The notes: generated by a model from the sequence alone, not told the origin. A DNA stretch of 64,000 nucleotides from Pseudomonas sp. G2-4 (GCF_030064125.1 NZ_CP125957.1:1054001-1118000); one strand, 5' to 3'. Numbered from the stretch's first letter, positions 8,279 through 17,801 are shown. A program made the numbers and translations.

Positions 8279-9673
8279 ATGGATAAGTGGAAATCAGCCT
8301 TGGACGTCGCCCGCAGTGGTGAATCCAAATACAAGATTCTGGTGCAGGCCATTGCCGACGATATCGAACAGGGCACCCTGGCTAACGACCAGCGCCTGCC
8401 GCCGCAACGGCAGGTGGCCGACGCCATGGGCATCAGCGTGCAAACCGTCACCAATGCCTACAAGGAGCTGGAGCGCCAGGGCCTGGTGCGTTGCGAAGTG
8501 GGGCGCGGCAGTTTCGTTTCGCGGCGCATGAGCGACCGGGTCGCTACTTATATTCTCGACAGCCCCGAGCGGGCATTGGTGGATTTTTCCATCACGCGGA
8601 TCCTGCACACCCGTGAGCACGACCAGTTCTGGCGCGACACCTGCCGGGAGCTGAGCACTGAGGAAGACCAGCCATGGATTCATGCCTTTCGTCCGATTGC
8701 CGGTTTTGAATCCCACCGTGAGGCCGCCGCGCAATGGATCGGCCGCCAGGGGCTGAAGGTCGATCGCAGTGACATATTGATCACCAACGGCGCGGCCCAC
8801 GGGATCTTCCTCGCCCTGGCTTCCCTGGCCGGCCCCGATGATGTGGTGCTCTGCGAGGGTGTGACCGACCATGGGGTGATCGGCAACTCCCAGGTGCTGG
8901 GCTTCACCCTCAAGGGCCTGGAGATGGATCGCTATGGCATCGACCCTGAACACTTCGAGGACATGTGCAGCAACGAGCGCATCACTGCGCTGGTGTGCAC
9001 GCCGAACCTGAACAACCCCACCACCAGCCTGATGCCCGACGCTCGCCGCCGAGAAATCGCCGAGATTGCCCGGCGCTTTGGTGTGCACATCATCGAGGAC
9101 GACGTGTACGGCCCGCTACTGGACGAACGCCGCGCGCCGCCCATCAGCCACTATTTGCCAGAGCTGTCGTTCTATTGCACCAGCATGACCAAGTCGGTGC
9201 TCACGGGGCTGCGCATCGGCTACCTGGTGGTACCCAAGCGCCTGGCGCTGCGCACCGAGAGTATCCTGCGGGTCAACAGCTGGATGGCCACGCCCATGGT
9301 CTCGGAGATCGCCGCGCGCTGGATCCGCGACGGCCGCGCCGAGTCGTTGGTGCACCTGCAGCGCCGCTTGCTGTCCGGGCGCCAGGCGATGGTCACCGAA
9401 TACATGGGCGAGCACGTGTTGGGCCAGCATCCTCACGCCCTGAATGCCTGGATCGGCATCCCGCCCCATTGGGAGGTGGACAGCCTGGTGCGGGCCCTGC
9501 GGCACAAGCATATCGCCGTGACCTCCCCCGATCCGTTCACCGTGCGCGGCACCCCCAAACCCCGTGCGGTGCGAGTGTGTGTCGGAGCCGAGTGCAGCGA
9601 TGAGGAGATGCGCCATGCGCTGGCGGGAATGCGGGAAATCTTCAACCAGTATCCGCAGATTCATGATTTCTGA
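8279..9673 (+). CDS. enuR: MocR/GabR-type PLP-binding regulator of ectoine catabolism
   Basis: A 464-residue MocR protein. An N-terminal GntR winged helix (about residues 15-80, QRLPPQRQVADAMGISVQTV) is joined to a full aminotransferase-like domain. The PLP lysine is in SMTKSVLTGLR at about residue 305, and NNPTT and EDDVYGP are the other cofactor motifs. Studied EnuR proteins repress ectoine catabolic genes and are released by alpha-acetyl-diaminobutyrate bound to PLP. The ATG at 8279 starts just before the winged helix and has only a weak ribosome site; the longer frame from 8132 is unlikely. It sits between ehu and eut/doe and probably controls both. Confidence 0.9.
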   Translation: MDKWKSALDVARSGESKYKILVQAIADDIEQGTLANDQRLPPQRQVADAMGISVQTVTNAYKELERQGLVRCEVGRGSFVSRRMSDRVATYILDSPERALVDFSITRILHTREHDQFWRDTCRELSTEEDQPWIHAFRPIAGFESHREAAAQWIGRQGLKVDRSDILITNGAAHGIFLALASLAGPDDVVLCEGVTDHGVIGNSQVLGFTLKGLEMDRYGIDPEHFEDMCSNERITALVCTPNLNNPTTSLMPDARRREIAEIARRFGVHIIEDDVYGPLLDERRAPPISHYLPELSFYCTSMTKSVLTGLRIGYLVVPKRLALRTESILRVNSWMATPMVSEIAARWIRDGRAESLVHLQRRLLSGRQAMVTEYMGEHVLGQHPHALNAWIGIPPHWEVDSLVRALRHKHIAVTSPDPFTVRGTPKPRAVRVCVGAECSDEEMRHALAGMREIFNQYPQIHDF

Positions 9674-9699
9674 ACGCGGGATCTGTGAACAACACATCC

Positions 9700-9797
9700 C
9701 CCTGTGGGAGCGAGCTTGCTCGCGATAGCGGTGTATCAGTCACCAGAGATATTGAATGTGAGGCCTTCATCGCGAGCAAGCTCGCTCCCACAGGGGA
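9700..9797. repeat. Paired REP elements, GGGAGCGAGCTTGCTCGC family
   Basis: CCTGTGGGAGCGAGCTTGCT and its inverse enclose about 45 bases between enuR and eutB. This is the second REP family of the window. Confidence 0.85.
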
Positions 9798-9838
9798 TTG
9801 GCGGTGGCCGCGGGATTACTGTTCAAGCAAAGTCATTA

Positions 9839-9854
9839 AATTGCCCTAGTACAT
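9839..9854. promoter_or_regulatory. Candidate EnuR operator upstream of eutB
   Basis: AATTGCCCTAGTACAT, about 60 bases before the eutB ATG, is the inverted counterpart of the element at 8203-8218 (13 of 16 identical). Its place in the eutB promoter region fits a shared operator for uptake and breakdown genes. Confidence 0.5.
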
Positions 9855-9913
9855 TCATCACCACAATCCAGCCCTCTTAGACTGCGCCCAACACATCAGC
9901 TCGGGACGCGGTC

Positions 9914-10885
9914 ATGTCAGTGTTGCAGCTTCAGGATGTCTACCTCGCTCGCCAGCGCATCGCATCGCTGGTGCGGCGCACGCCCATGGAGCATTCCGCC
10001 AGCCTGTCGCGGCTGATGGGGGTGGCGGTTTACCTCAAGCTGGAATCCCTGCAAATCACCGGCAGTTTCAAGTTGCGCGGCGCGAGCAATGCCGTGGCCC
10101 AACTCACTTCCGAGCAGAAGGCCTTAGGTGTGGTCACTGCATCCACCGGCAATCATGGTCGGGCGCTGGCCCACGCCGCTTCGCAGCAAGGGGTCAAGGC
10201 GATTGTCTGCCTGTCGAACCTGGTGCCGGCCAACAAAGTGCAGGCGATTCGCGACCTGGGTGCCGAGGTGTGCATCGTCGGCCAGTCCCAAGACGATGCC
10301 CAGCGCGAAGCCGAACGCATCGCCAGAGAACAGGGCGCGACCTTCCTGCCGCCCTTCGATCACCCGGCGATCATCGCCGGTCAGGGCACCCTCGGCCTGG
10401 AGATTCTCGAGCAGCAACCGGACGTGGCCCAGGTGCTGGTGCCGCTGTCCGGCGGCGGCCTGTTCGCCGGCGTGGCCCTGGCCATCAAAAGTGCCAACCC
10501 AGCCATCCAGGTCCACGGCATCAGCATGGCCCGTGGCGCCGCGATGCATGCCAGCCTCGCCGCCGGGCACCCGGTGGAAGTCGAAGAGCTGTCGACGCTG
10601 GCGGACTCCCTCGGCGGCGGCATCGGCCTGGACAACCGCTACACCTTAGACATGACCGGCCAATTGAGCGACGACCTGCACCTGCTTTCGGAAGCCTCCA
10701 TCGCCAACGCCATTCGCCACGCCTATCACCATGAACGCCTGGTAATCGAGGGCGCGGCGGCGGTCGGCATTGCCGCGCTGCTCGACGGCCTGATCGAACC
10801 TCGTGGGCCCATCGTGCTGGTGATCAGCGGGCGCAACGTCGACACCGAACAACATGCCCGCGTGATCGCGGGTGCCAACACCTGA
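9914..10885 (+). CDS. eutB: Hydroxyectoine utilization dehydratase, threonine-dehydratase-like
   Basis: A 323-residue fold-type II PLP enzyme related to threonine dehydratase. The PLP lysine lies in GSFKLRGASNA (about residue 53), the phosphate cup is SGGGLFAG, and the substrate loop is STGNHGRALA. In ectoine users EutB acts with EutA and EutC in turning hydroxyectoine into ectoine. It is the first gene of the plus-strand catabolic operon. No eutA-like gene lies before it in this cluster. The next gene begins 19 bases after its stop. Confidence 0.9.
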   Translation: MSVLQLQDVYLARQRIASLVRRTPMEHSASLSRLMGVAVYLKLESLQITGSFKLRGASNAVAQLTSEQKALGVVTASTGNHGRALAHAASQQGVKAIVCLSNLVPANKVQAIRDLGAEVCIVGQSQDDAQREAERIAREQGATFLPPFDHPAIIAGQGTLGLEILEQQPDVAQVLVPLSGGGLFAGVALAIKSANPAIQVHGISMARGAAMHASLAAGHPVEVEELSTLADSLGGGIGLDNRYTLDMTGQLSDDLHLLSEASIANAIRHAYHHERLVIEGAAAVGIAALLDGLIEPRGPIVLVISGRNVDTEQHARVIAGANT

Positions 10886-10904
10886 TAACGCAACGGAGCC
10901 TGTC

Positions 10905-11897
10905 ATGCGTGAAGTCACCCTATTGAGCGAAGCCGATCTGCGCAGTTGCGTGGCCCTCGACCTGCCCAGCATCGACGCCATCGAACAGGCCTTCGTGCTG
11001 CTGGCGACGGCCGCCGTGGCGATGCCGCCGATCCTGCGGCTGGATATCCCCGAACATAACGGTGAAGTGGACGTGAAGACCGCGTACCTGCCGGGCCTGG
11101 AACGCTTCGCCATCAAGGTCAGCCCGGGCTTTTTCGATAATCCCAAACTCGGCCTGCCCAGCCTCAACGGCATGATGATGTTGCTCTCGGCGCGCACCGG
11201 TCTGTTGGAGGCGTTGTTGCTGGACAACGGCTATCTCACCGCCGTGCGCACGGCGGCGGCGGGCGCGGTGGCGGCACGCTGCCTGTCTCGCGGGGCCAGC
11301 CGCAGCGTGGCGCTGATCGGGGCCGGCGAGCAGGCGGCGTTGCAGCTTCAGGCGTTGCGCCTGGTGCGGCCCATCGAAGAGGTCCGGGTCTGGGCTCGCG
11401 ATGCACAAAAGGCCCGGGCCTTCAGTGAGGAACTGGCCGGCGATACCGGGCTCTCGGTTACGCCGTGCATCAGTGTCGATGAAGCCTTCGAAGGCGTGGA
11501 CATCGCCATCACCTGCACCCCCAGCCGCGAGCCGCTGATTGAAGCCCGGCACTTGCACCCCGGCCTGCACATCACCGCGATGGGCTCGGACGCTGAACAC
11601 AAGAACGAAATTTCCCCGCAAGCCTTGGCGGCTGTCGATTGCTACGTCGCCGACCGCCTCAGCCAAACCCGCCTGCTCGGTGAACTGCACCACGCCCTGG
11701 CGGCCGGCACCGTGGGCGATGAGCGGGCGTTGCTGGAACTGGGCCAAGTACTGGCGGGGCAGCGAGCCGGGCGTACCAACGAGGCGCAGGTCACCCTGTG
11801 CGACCTCACCGGCACCGGCGCCCAGGACACCGCCATCGCCAACCTGGCGTTCGAGCGGGCGCGGGCGGCGGGCAAGGGTTTCCCCTTCGGCCGCTAA
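10905..11897 (+). CDS. eutC: Ornithine cyclodeaminase family protein of hydroxyectoine utilization
   Basis: A 330-residue member of the ornithine cyclodeaminase/mu-crystallin family with an NAD-binding Rossmann motif (VALIGAGEQAALQLQAL, about residue 130) and the family stretch NGYLTAVRTAAAGAVAA. EutC is thought to act after EutB on the hydroxyectoine-derived intermediate. The ATG at 10905 has GGAG six bases upstream; a GTG at 10872 inside eutB would lengthen it. It is closely spaced with eutB and 41 bases from doeA. Confidence 0.88.
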   Translation: MREVTLLSEADLRSCVALDLPSIDAIEQAFVLLATAAVAMPPILRLDIPEHNGEVDVKTAYLPGLERFAIKVSPGFFDNPKLGLPSLNGMMMLLSARTGLLEALLLDNGYLTAVRTAAAGAVAARCLSRGASRSVALIGAGEQAALQLQALRLVRPIEEVRVWARDAQKARAFSEELAGDTGLSVTPCISVDEAFEGVDIAITCTPSREPLIEARHLHPGLHITAMGSDAEHKNEISPQALAAVDCYVADRLSQTRLLGELHHALAAGTVGDERALLELGQVLAGQRAGRTNEAQVTLCDLTGTGAQDTAIANLAFERARAAGKGFPFGR

Positions 11898-11938
11898 CCG
11901 TTTTTTCATTCGTGCGTCATTGATCAGAGGGCAGAGGG

Positions 11939-13129
11939 ATGTCAGAGAGAGTCGTCAATCTTCCGTTCCAACGGGAGGAATACGCCCAGCGCCTGGCGAA
12001 GGTGCGCGTCGCCATGCAGGCCCAGGGCCTGGAGCTGTTGCTGGTCACCGATCCGTCGAACATGGCCTGGCTCACCGGCTACGACGGTTGGTCGTTCTAC
12101 GTGCACCAGTGTGTGTTGCTGGCGCTGGACGGTGAGCCGGTGTGGTTCGGTCGCGGCCAGGATGCCAACGGCGCCAAGCGCACGGTGTTCATGCAGGCGG
12201 ATAACATCGTCGGTTACCCGGACATCTACGTGCAGTCCCGCGAGCGCCATCCCATGGACTACCTGTCCCGGGAAGTGATCATCGCCCGTGGCTGGGGCGC
12301 GCTGACCATCGGCGTGGAAATGGACAATTACTACTTCAGCGCCGCCGCCTACCTGTCGCTGCAAAAACACTTGCCCGAGGCAAGTCTGGTGGACGCGGTG
12401 GGCCTGGTGAACTGGCAGCGCGCGGTCAAGTCGCCCCAGGAAATCGCCTACATGCGCATCGCTGCGCGCATCGTCGAGAACATGCACGGGCGGATCCTGG
12501 AACGGATCGAGCCGGGCATGCGCAAGAACGAACTGGTGGCCGAGATCTACAGCAGCGGCATCCTCGGTGCCGACGGCCATGGCGGCGATTACCCGGCCAT
12601 CGTGCCGCTGTTGCCTACCGGTGCCGACGCCAGCGCGCCGCACCTGACCTGGGACGATTCACCGTTCGAGAAGGGCGCCGGCACCTTCTTTGAAATCGCC
12701 GGTTGCTACAAGCGTTACCACTGCCCGCTGTCGCGGACCATCTACCTGGGCAAGCCGCCGCAGCATTTCCTCGACGGCGAGAAAGCCGTGGTCGAAGGCA
12801 TCGCCGCCGGCCTGGAAGCGGCCAAGCCGGGCAATACCACCGGCGACATCGCCGTGGCGTTTTTCAAGGTGCTAGAGAAATTCGGCATCCACAAGGACAG
12901 CCGTTGCGGCTATCCCATCGGTATCAGCTATCCGCCGGATTGGGGCGAACGCACCATGAGCCTGCGCCCAGGCGACACCAGCGTGTTGCAACCGGGCATG
13001 ACCTTCCACTTCATGCCGGGGCTGTGGATGGACGACTGGGGGCTGGAAATCACCGAAAGCATCCTGATCACCGAGACCGGCGTCGAGACGCTGTGCAACG
13101 TGCCCCGTCAGCTGTTCGTGAAGGATTGA
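11939..13129 (+). CDS. doeA: Ectoine hydrolase, peptidase M24 family (also called eutD)
   Basis: A 396-residue protein of the creatinase/M24 fold. It opens the ectoine ring to give N-acetyl-diaminobutyrate. The N-terminal domain (about 1-170) includes SNMAWLTGYDGWSFYVHQ; the C-terminal pita-bread domain includes GHGGDYPAIVPLLPTG, GCYKRYHCPLSRTIYLG and PGMTFHFMPGLW. AGAGGGAGG-type purines precede the ATG at 11939. DoeA works with DoeB, encoded three bases further on, indicating translational coupling. The family match and context agree. Confidence 0.92.
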   Translation: MSERVVNLPFQREEYAQRLAKVRVAMQAQGLELLLVTDPSNMAWLTGYDGWSFYVHQCVLLALDGEPVWFGRGQDANGAKRTVFMQADNIVGYPDIYVQSRERHPMDYLSREVIIARGWGALTIGVEMDNYYFSAAAYLSLQKHLPEASLVDAVGLVNWQRAVKSPQEIAYMRIAARIVENMHGRILERIEPGMRKNELVAEIYSSGILGADGHGGDYPAIVPLLPTGADASAPHLTWDDSPFEKGAGTFFEIAGCYKRYHCPLSRTIYLGKPPQHFLDGEKAVVEGIAAGLEAAKPGNTTGDIAVAFFKVLEKFGIHKDSRCGYPIGISYPPDWGERTMSLRPGDTSVLQPGMTFHFMPGLWMDDWGLEITESILITETGVETLCNVPRQLFVKD

Positions 13130-13132
13130 ACG

Positions 13133-14134
13133 ATGAGCGAATTGCCCACCAATCCCATCAGCGCCACGCTCGACTTCAGCCGCGAGGGCGTGCAGCACGG
13201 TTTCCTCAAGCTGCCGTATTCGCGGGACGATTCGGCCTGGGGCGCGGTGATGATTCCCATCACCGTCATCCAGCGCGGCAGCGGCCCGACGGCACTGCTC
13301 AGCGGTGGCAACCACGGTGACGAGTACGAAGGTCCGGTGGCCCTGAGCAAACTGGCGCAGCAACTGACGGCTGAAGAAGTGAGTGGACGGGTGATCATCG
13401 TGCCATTCATGAACACCCCGGCGTTCCACGCCGGGCGCCGCACCTCGCCCATCGACAAGGGCAACCTGAACCGCAGTTTTCCCGGCAAGCCGGACGGGAC
13501 CGTCACCGAGAAAATCGCCGACTATTTCAACCGTACGTTGTTGCCCCTGGCCGACATCGTCCTGGATATCCACTCCGGCGGCCGGACCCTGGATTTCCTG
13601 CCCTTTGCCGCCTGCCATGTGTTGCCGGACAAAGAACAGCAGGCGCGCTGCGAGGCTGGGATGCTGGCGTTCAACGCGCCCTATTGCATGCGTATGCTGG
13701 AGCTGGATGCCGGGGCGATGTACGACACCGCGGCCGAGTCCCAGGGCAAGGTCTTCGTCACCACCGAACTGGGCGGGGGCGGTTCCTCGACGGCGCGCAG
13801 CGTGGCGATTGCCGAGCGTGGGGTGCGCAATCTGCTGATCCACAGCGGGATCCTGCGGGGCACCATCGACCTGCAGCCATCACTGGTGCTCGACATGCCG
13901 GACGCCAGTTGCTTCATCGCCAGCGAGCACGACGGTTTGCTGGAAGTGTGCCGGGACCTGGGTGAGCACGTGACCGCGGGCGAGGTGGTGGCGCGGATCT
14001 ACGACGCCACCCGCAGCGGTGTTGCCCCCGTTGAATACCGCGCCGCCCGCAGCGGCCTGCTGGCGGCCCGGCATTTTCCGGGGCTGGTGCAGTGTGGCGA
14101 TACGTTGGTGGTAATTGCGGATGTGTTGGCTTGA
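13133..14134 (+). CDS. doeB: N-acetyl-L-2,4-diaminobutyrate deacetylase (also called eutE)
   Basis: A 333-residue zinc enzyme of the succinylglutamate desuccinylase/aspartoacylase (M14-like) family. The zinc-binding motif GGNHGDEYEG (about residue 60) and LDIHSGG (about residue 145) are present, as is RTSPIDKGNLNRSFPG. It removes the acetyl group from the DoeA product to give diaminobutyrate. It begins three bases after doeA, and the two enzymes act one after the other. A paired REP follows before the regulator gene. Confidence 0.92.
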   Translation: MSELPTNPISATLDFSREGVQHGFLKLPYSRDDSAWGAVMIPITVIQRGSGPTALLSGGNHGDEYEGPVALSKLAQQLTAEEVSGRVIIVPFMNTPAFHAGRRTSPIDKGNLNRSFPGKPDGTVTEKIADYFNRTLLPLADIVLDIHSGGRTLDFLPFAACHVLPDKEQQARCEAGMLAFNAPYCMRMLELDAGAMYDTAAESQGKVFVTTELGGGGSSTARSVAIAERGVRNLLIHSGILRGTIDLQPSLVLDMPDASCFIASEHDGLLEVCRDLGEHVTAGEVVARIYDATRSGVAPVEYRAARSGLLAARHFPGLVQCGDTLVVIADVLA

Positions 14135-14158
14135 TCCACCTCAACTGACACACCACTC

Positions 14159-14278
14159 TGTGGCGAGGGAGCTTGCTCCCGCTCGGCTGCGAAGCAGTCG
14201 TCGCTTTTCGGCCTGGGGCAGACGGAACCGAGATTGGGGCCGCTGCGCGACCCAGCGGGAGCAAGCTCCCTCGCCACA
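14159..14278. repeat. Paired REP elements, GCGAGGGAGCTTGCTCCCGC family
   Basis: TGTGGCGAGGGAGCTTGCTC and its inverse enclose about 75 bases between doeB and doeX. Confidence 0.85.
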
Positions 14279-14320
14279 GTAATCGGTGTGATGTCTGAAC
14301 TGCCAGGAGAGCCCCGGCCC

Positions 14321-14800
14321 ATGCACAAGCTCGATCGCTACGACCTCAAGATCCTGCAAATCCTCGCCGAGGACGGGCGGATTACCAAGTCGAGCCTGGC
14401 CGAAGCCATCAACCTCTCGGTGACGCCGGCCTGGGAGCGGGTGCGCAAGCTGGAGGCGGCGGGCTTGATCAGCGGCTACCGGGCGCAGATCGACTGGGGC
14501 GCGGTGTTCAAGCGCCAGCAGGTGCTGGTGGAGATCACCCTGGCCCGGCACACCGCCCAGGACATGCGCCGTTTCGAGCAACGCATGACCGACGCCCCGC
14601 AAGTGGCGTTCTGTTACGCCACCGGCGGAGGGGTGGATTACCTGGCGATGATCCAGGCGCCGGACATCGATTATTACCAGCGTTTCGTCGATCAATTGCT
14701 GCTCGAAGACCTCGGCATCGAACGCTACTTCACCTACATCGTCACCAAGACCATCAAGACCAGCGGCGGCTTGCCGGCGGAGTTGGCCGAGCCATCCTGA
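14321..14800 (+). CDS. doeX: Lrp/AsnC-family regulator of ectoine catabolism
   Basis: A 159-residue Lrp/AsnC regulator. The N-terminal helix-turn-helix (LDRYDLKILQILAEDGRI, then AEAINLSVTPAWERVRKLE) is followed by a RAM ligand-binding domain. The ATG at 14321 has AGGAG at suitable distance; an ATG at 14291 in frame is an alternative. In other bacteria the DoeX/AsnC regulator belongs to the ectoine-degradation locus and tunes it together with EnuR. It lies between doeB and doeC with its own REP-containing upstream gap. Confidence 0.88.
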   Translation: MHKLDRYDLKILQILAEDGRITKSSLAEAINLSVTPAWERVRKLEAAGLISGYRAQIDWGAVFKRQQVLVEITLARHTAQDMRRFEQRMTDAPQVAFCYATGGGVDYLAMIQAPDIDYYQRFVDQLLLEDLGIERYFTYIVTKTIKTSGGLPAELAEPS

Positions 14801-14931
14801 GCACCGCAAAAAAACCGTTTTTGCCGCCCTCGATTCAGGAAAAAACCAGGGTTTGACCCACGGCAAACAACCGATTACCCAAGCGCCGCTGCCCTAGCAT
14901 GGGGTCACGCACACGCTCTGGAGTGAACGTC

Positions 14932-16419
14932 ATGACTTACCAACATCCGCTGCTGTTCAAGGCGCTTTGCTACATCGACGGCCATTGGGTCCACAGCGAC
15001 AGCGGCGACAGTATCGCCGTGCACAACCCGGCCACGCGCACGGTCATCGGCCATGTGCCAATGCTCGATCAGCCGCAGATTGTCGCGGCAGTGGACGCGG
15101 CCCACCGCGCCTTCCCAGCGTGGCGCGAGCAGAGCCTGGACGCCCGGGGCGCGATCCTGCGGCGCTGGGCGGCGTTGATCGTCGAGCACAGCGAAGACCT
15201 GGCGCGCATCCTCAGCCTGGAGCAGGGCAAATCGTTGGCCGAGTCCCGCGGTGAAATCGCCTACGCCGCGAGCTTCATCCCCTGGTTCGCCGAAGAAGCC
15301 CGGCGCCTGTACGGGCAGAACATCCCCAGCCACATTCCCAATGCGCACCTGGGCACGGTCAAGGAACCGGTGGGCGTCTGCGCGCTGCTGACGCCGTGGA
15401 ATTTCCCATCGGCGATGATCACCCGCAAGGCCGCCGCCGCCCTGGCCGCCGGTTGCACCGTGGTGATCAAGCCGGCCCACGAAACACCGTACTCGGCCCT
15501 GGCCCTGGCGCAATTGGCCGAGGAAGCCGGGTTTCCCGCGGGGGTGTTCAACGTCGTACTGGGGGAGCCGCAGATGACCATGGAAACCCTGGTCAAGGAC
15601 CGCCGCGTACGCTCAGTGAGTTTCACCGGCTCCACCCGAGTCGGCAAACTGGTGCTGCAAGTCGCCGCCCATGATGTGAAGAAGGTCGCGCTGGAGTTGG
15701 GCGGTAACGCGCCATTCATAGTCTGCGCCGACGCCGACCTGGCGCTGGCGGTGAAAGTCGCGGTGGAGGCGAAGTTCCAGACTTCCGGCCAGGATTGCTG
15801 CGCGGCCAACCGGATCATGGTGCAGCGCCCGGTCTACCAGGCGTTTCTCACGCGATTTGCCGCGGCGGTGCGGGCCTTGCGGGTCGGCCCGGCCATGGTT
15901 GATCAGCAGGAGCAGGCGGTGGACGTCGGCCCGCTGATGCATCAGGCTGCCTTCGACGTGACCGCTGACCGGGTAACCGATGCCTTGGCCCTGGGCGCGC
16001 AACGCCTGGTGGGCGGTGAGGCCCATGCCCTGGGCGGGTTGTTTTACCAGCCGACGGTGCTGGCCGATGTCACGCCGCAAATGCGCATCTACCGCGAAGA
16101 AAACTTCGCACCCATCGCCGGGGTGATGCCGTTCGACACCCTGGACGAGGCCATCGAAATGGCCAACGACACCGAATACGGTCTGGCGGCCTATATTTGT
16201 TCCAACCGCCTGGACCTCATCTATCCGCTGATTCGCCGTCTCGACCATGCCATGGTCGCGGTCAACGGCGTCAAGTTCACCGGCCACCCGATTCCCTTCG
16301 GTGGCATGAAAGCCTCGGGCCTCGGTCGCGAGGGTGGCAACGAGGGCTTCGAGCCCTTCGTCGAAACCAAATACTTTTGCCTGCACCATCAAGGCCAGTT
16401 CCAAGGAGAGTCCGCATGA
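14932..16419 (+). CDS. doeC: Aldehyde dehydrogenase of ectoine degradation (aspartate-semialdehyde to aspartate)
   Basis: A 495-residue NAD(P)-dependent aldehyde dehydrogenase similar to succinate-semialdehyde dehydrogenases. Motifs include TPWNFPSAMITRKAAAALAA, FTGSTRVGKLV, the catalytic Glu in LELGGNAPF and the catalytic Cys in SGQDCCAANR. DoeC oxidises the aspartate semialdehyde formed by DoeD. The ATG at 14932 has GGAG eight bases upstream; 14899 would add 11 residues. Its stop overlaps the doeD start (ATGA). A CTAG-containing TGCCCTAG lies about 35 bases before the start. Confidence 0.9.
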   Translation: MTYQHPLLFKALCYIDGHWVHSDSGDSIAVHNPATRTVIGHVPMLDQPQIVAAVDAAHRAFPAWREQSLDARGAILRRWAALIVEHSEDLARILSLEQGKSLAESRGEIAYAASFIPWFAEEARRLYGQNIPSHIPNAHLGTVKEPVGVCALLTPWNFPSAMITRKAAAALAAGCTVVIKPAHETPYSALALAQLAEEAGFPAGVFNVVLGEPQMTMETLVKDRRVRSVSFTGSTRVGKLVLQVAAHDVKKVALELGGNAPFIVCADADLALAVKVAVEAKFQTSGQDCCAANRIMVQRPVYQAFLTRFAAAVRALRVGPAMVDQQEQAVDVGPLMHQAAFDVTADRVTDALALGAQRLVGGEAHALGGLFYQPTVLADVTPQMRIYREENFAPIAGVMPFDTLDEAIEMANDTEYGLAAYICSNRLDLIYPLIRRLDHAMVAVNGVKFTGHPIPFGGMKASGLGREGGNEGFEPFVETKYFCLHHQGQFQGESA

Positions 16420-17801
16420 GCCAAGACTTCAACACGCTGTTCGAACAAGACCGTGCGCATTTCATGCACCCCTCGACCCACGCCCACGACCACGCCAGCG
16501 GTGCGCTCAAGGGCCGGATCATCAAGAGCGCGTCGGGCATCCGCATCCGCGACCATGAGGGCCGGGATTTCATCGACGCCTTTGCCGGCCTCTACTGCGT
16601 GAACATCGGCTACGGCCGCACCGAAGTGGCCGACGCTATCTACAAGCAGGCCAAGGAACTGGCCTACTACCACACCTATGTCGGTCACTCGAGCGAGGCG
16701 ATCATCGAGCTGTCCAGCCGCATCATGGACTGGGCGCCGGAGGGCATGAAGAAGGTCTATTACGGGTTGTCTGGCTCCGATGCCAACGAAACCCAGGTCA
16801 AGCTGGTGCGTTACTACAACAACGTATTGGGCCGGCCGCAGAAGAAGAAAATCATTTCCCGCGACCGTGGCTACCATGGTTCGGGCATCATGACCGGCAG
16901 CCTGACCGGGCTGGCGACCTTCCACCAGCACTTCGACCTGCCGGTGGAAGGGGTCAAGCACACGGTGTGCCCCCACTGGTATCGCAAGGCCCCGGCGGGC
17001 ATGGACGAAGCGACGTTCGTGCGTTACTGCGCCGATGAGCTGGAAAAAATGATCCTCGCCGAAGGCCCGGACACCGTGGCGGCGTTCATTGGCGAACCGC
17101 TGATGGGCACCGGGGGGATCATTGTCCCGCCTGCCGGTTATTGGGATGCGATCCAGGCTGTGCTGAGCAAATATGACGTGTTGTTGATCGCCGATGAAGT
17201 GGTCTGCGCCTTCGGCCGTCTCGGTTCGAAGATGGGCAGCCAGCGCTACGGAATGAAGCCGGACCTGATCACCACCGCCAAGGGCCTGACCAGCGCCTAT
17301 GCGCCGCTGTCGGCGGTAATCATCGGCGAGAAGGTCTGGGACGTGATCGACAAGGCCTCACAGGCCGAAGGCGCCATGGGCCATGGCTGGACCTATTCGG
17401 GGCACCCGATCTGCGCGGCGGCGGCACTGGCCAACCTCGACATCCTCGAGCGGGAAAACCTCACGGCCAATGCCGAGGACGTCGGCGGCTACCTGAACCG
17501 GCGGCTGCGTGAAACCCTCGAAGGTCATCCGCTGGTGGGTGAAGTGCGCGGTGACGGCATGCTGGCGGCGGTGGAGTTCATGGCCGACCGTGAGCAACGT
17601 ACGGCGTTCGATCCGGCGTTGAAGGTCGGCCCCAAAGTCTCGGCCGCCTGCCTGGAACGCGGCATGATCGCCCGCGCCATGCCCCACGGCGACATCCTGG
17701 GCTTCGCCCCACCGCTGATCCTGACCCGCGAAGACGCGGACCTGATCGTCGACATCACCCAAGCGGCTATCGACCAGGTGGCGGGCGAAGTGCTGGGGTG
17801 A
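16416..17801 (+). CDS. doeD: Diaminobutyrate aminotransferase of ectoine degradation
   Basis: A 461-residue class III aminotransferase. PLP motifs are YYGLSGSDANETQVKL, RDRGYHGSGIMTGSLTG, LLIADEVVCAFGRLG and TTAKGLTSAYAPLS with the Schiff-base lysine. It converts L-2,4-diaminobutyrate to aspartate semialdehyde, which DoeC oxidises to aspartate. The ATG at 16416 overlaps the doeC stop by four bases with GGAGAG upstream. It is the last gene of the cluster. REP elements follow. Confidence 0.9.
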   Translation: MSQDFNTLFEQDRAHFMHPSTHAHDHASGALKGRIIKSASGIRIRDHEGRDFIDAFAGLYCVNIGYGRTEVADAIYKQAKELAYYHTYVGHSSEAIIELSSRIMDWAPEGMKKVYYGLSGSDANETQVKLVRYYNNVLGRPQKKKIISRDRGYHGSGIMTGSLTGLATFHQHFDLPVEGVKHTVCPHWYRKAPAGMDEATFVRYCADELEKMILAEGPDTVAAFIGEPLMGTGGIIVPPAGYWDAIQAVLSKYDVLLIADEVVCAFGRLGSKMGSQRYGMKPDLITTAKGLTSAYAPLSAVIIGEKVWDVIDKASQAEGAMGHGWTYSGHPICAAAALANLDILERENLTANAEDVGGYLNRRLRETLEGHPLVGEVRGDGMLAAVEFMADREQRTAFDPALKVGPKVSAACLERGMIARAMPHGDILGFAPPLILTREDADLIVDITQAAIDQVAGEVLG

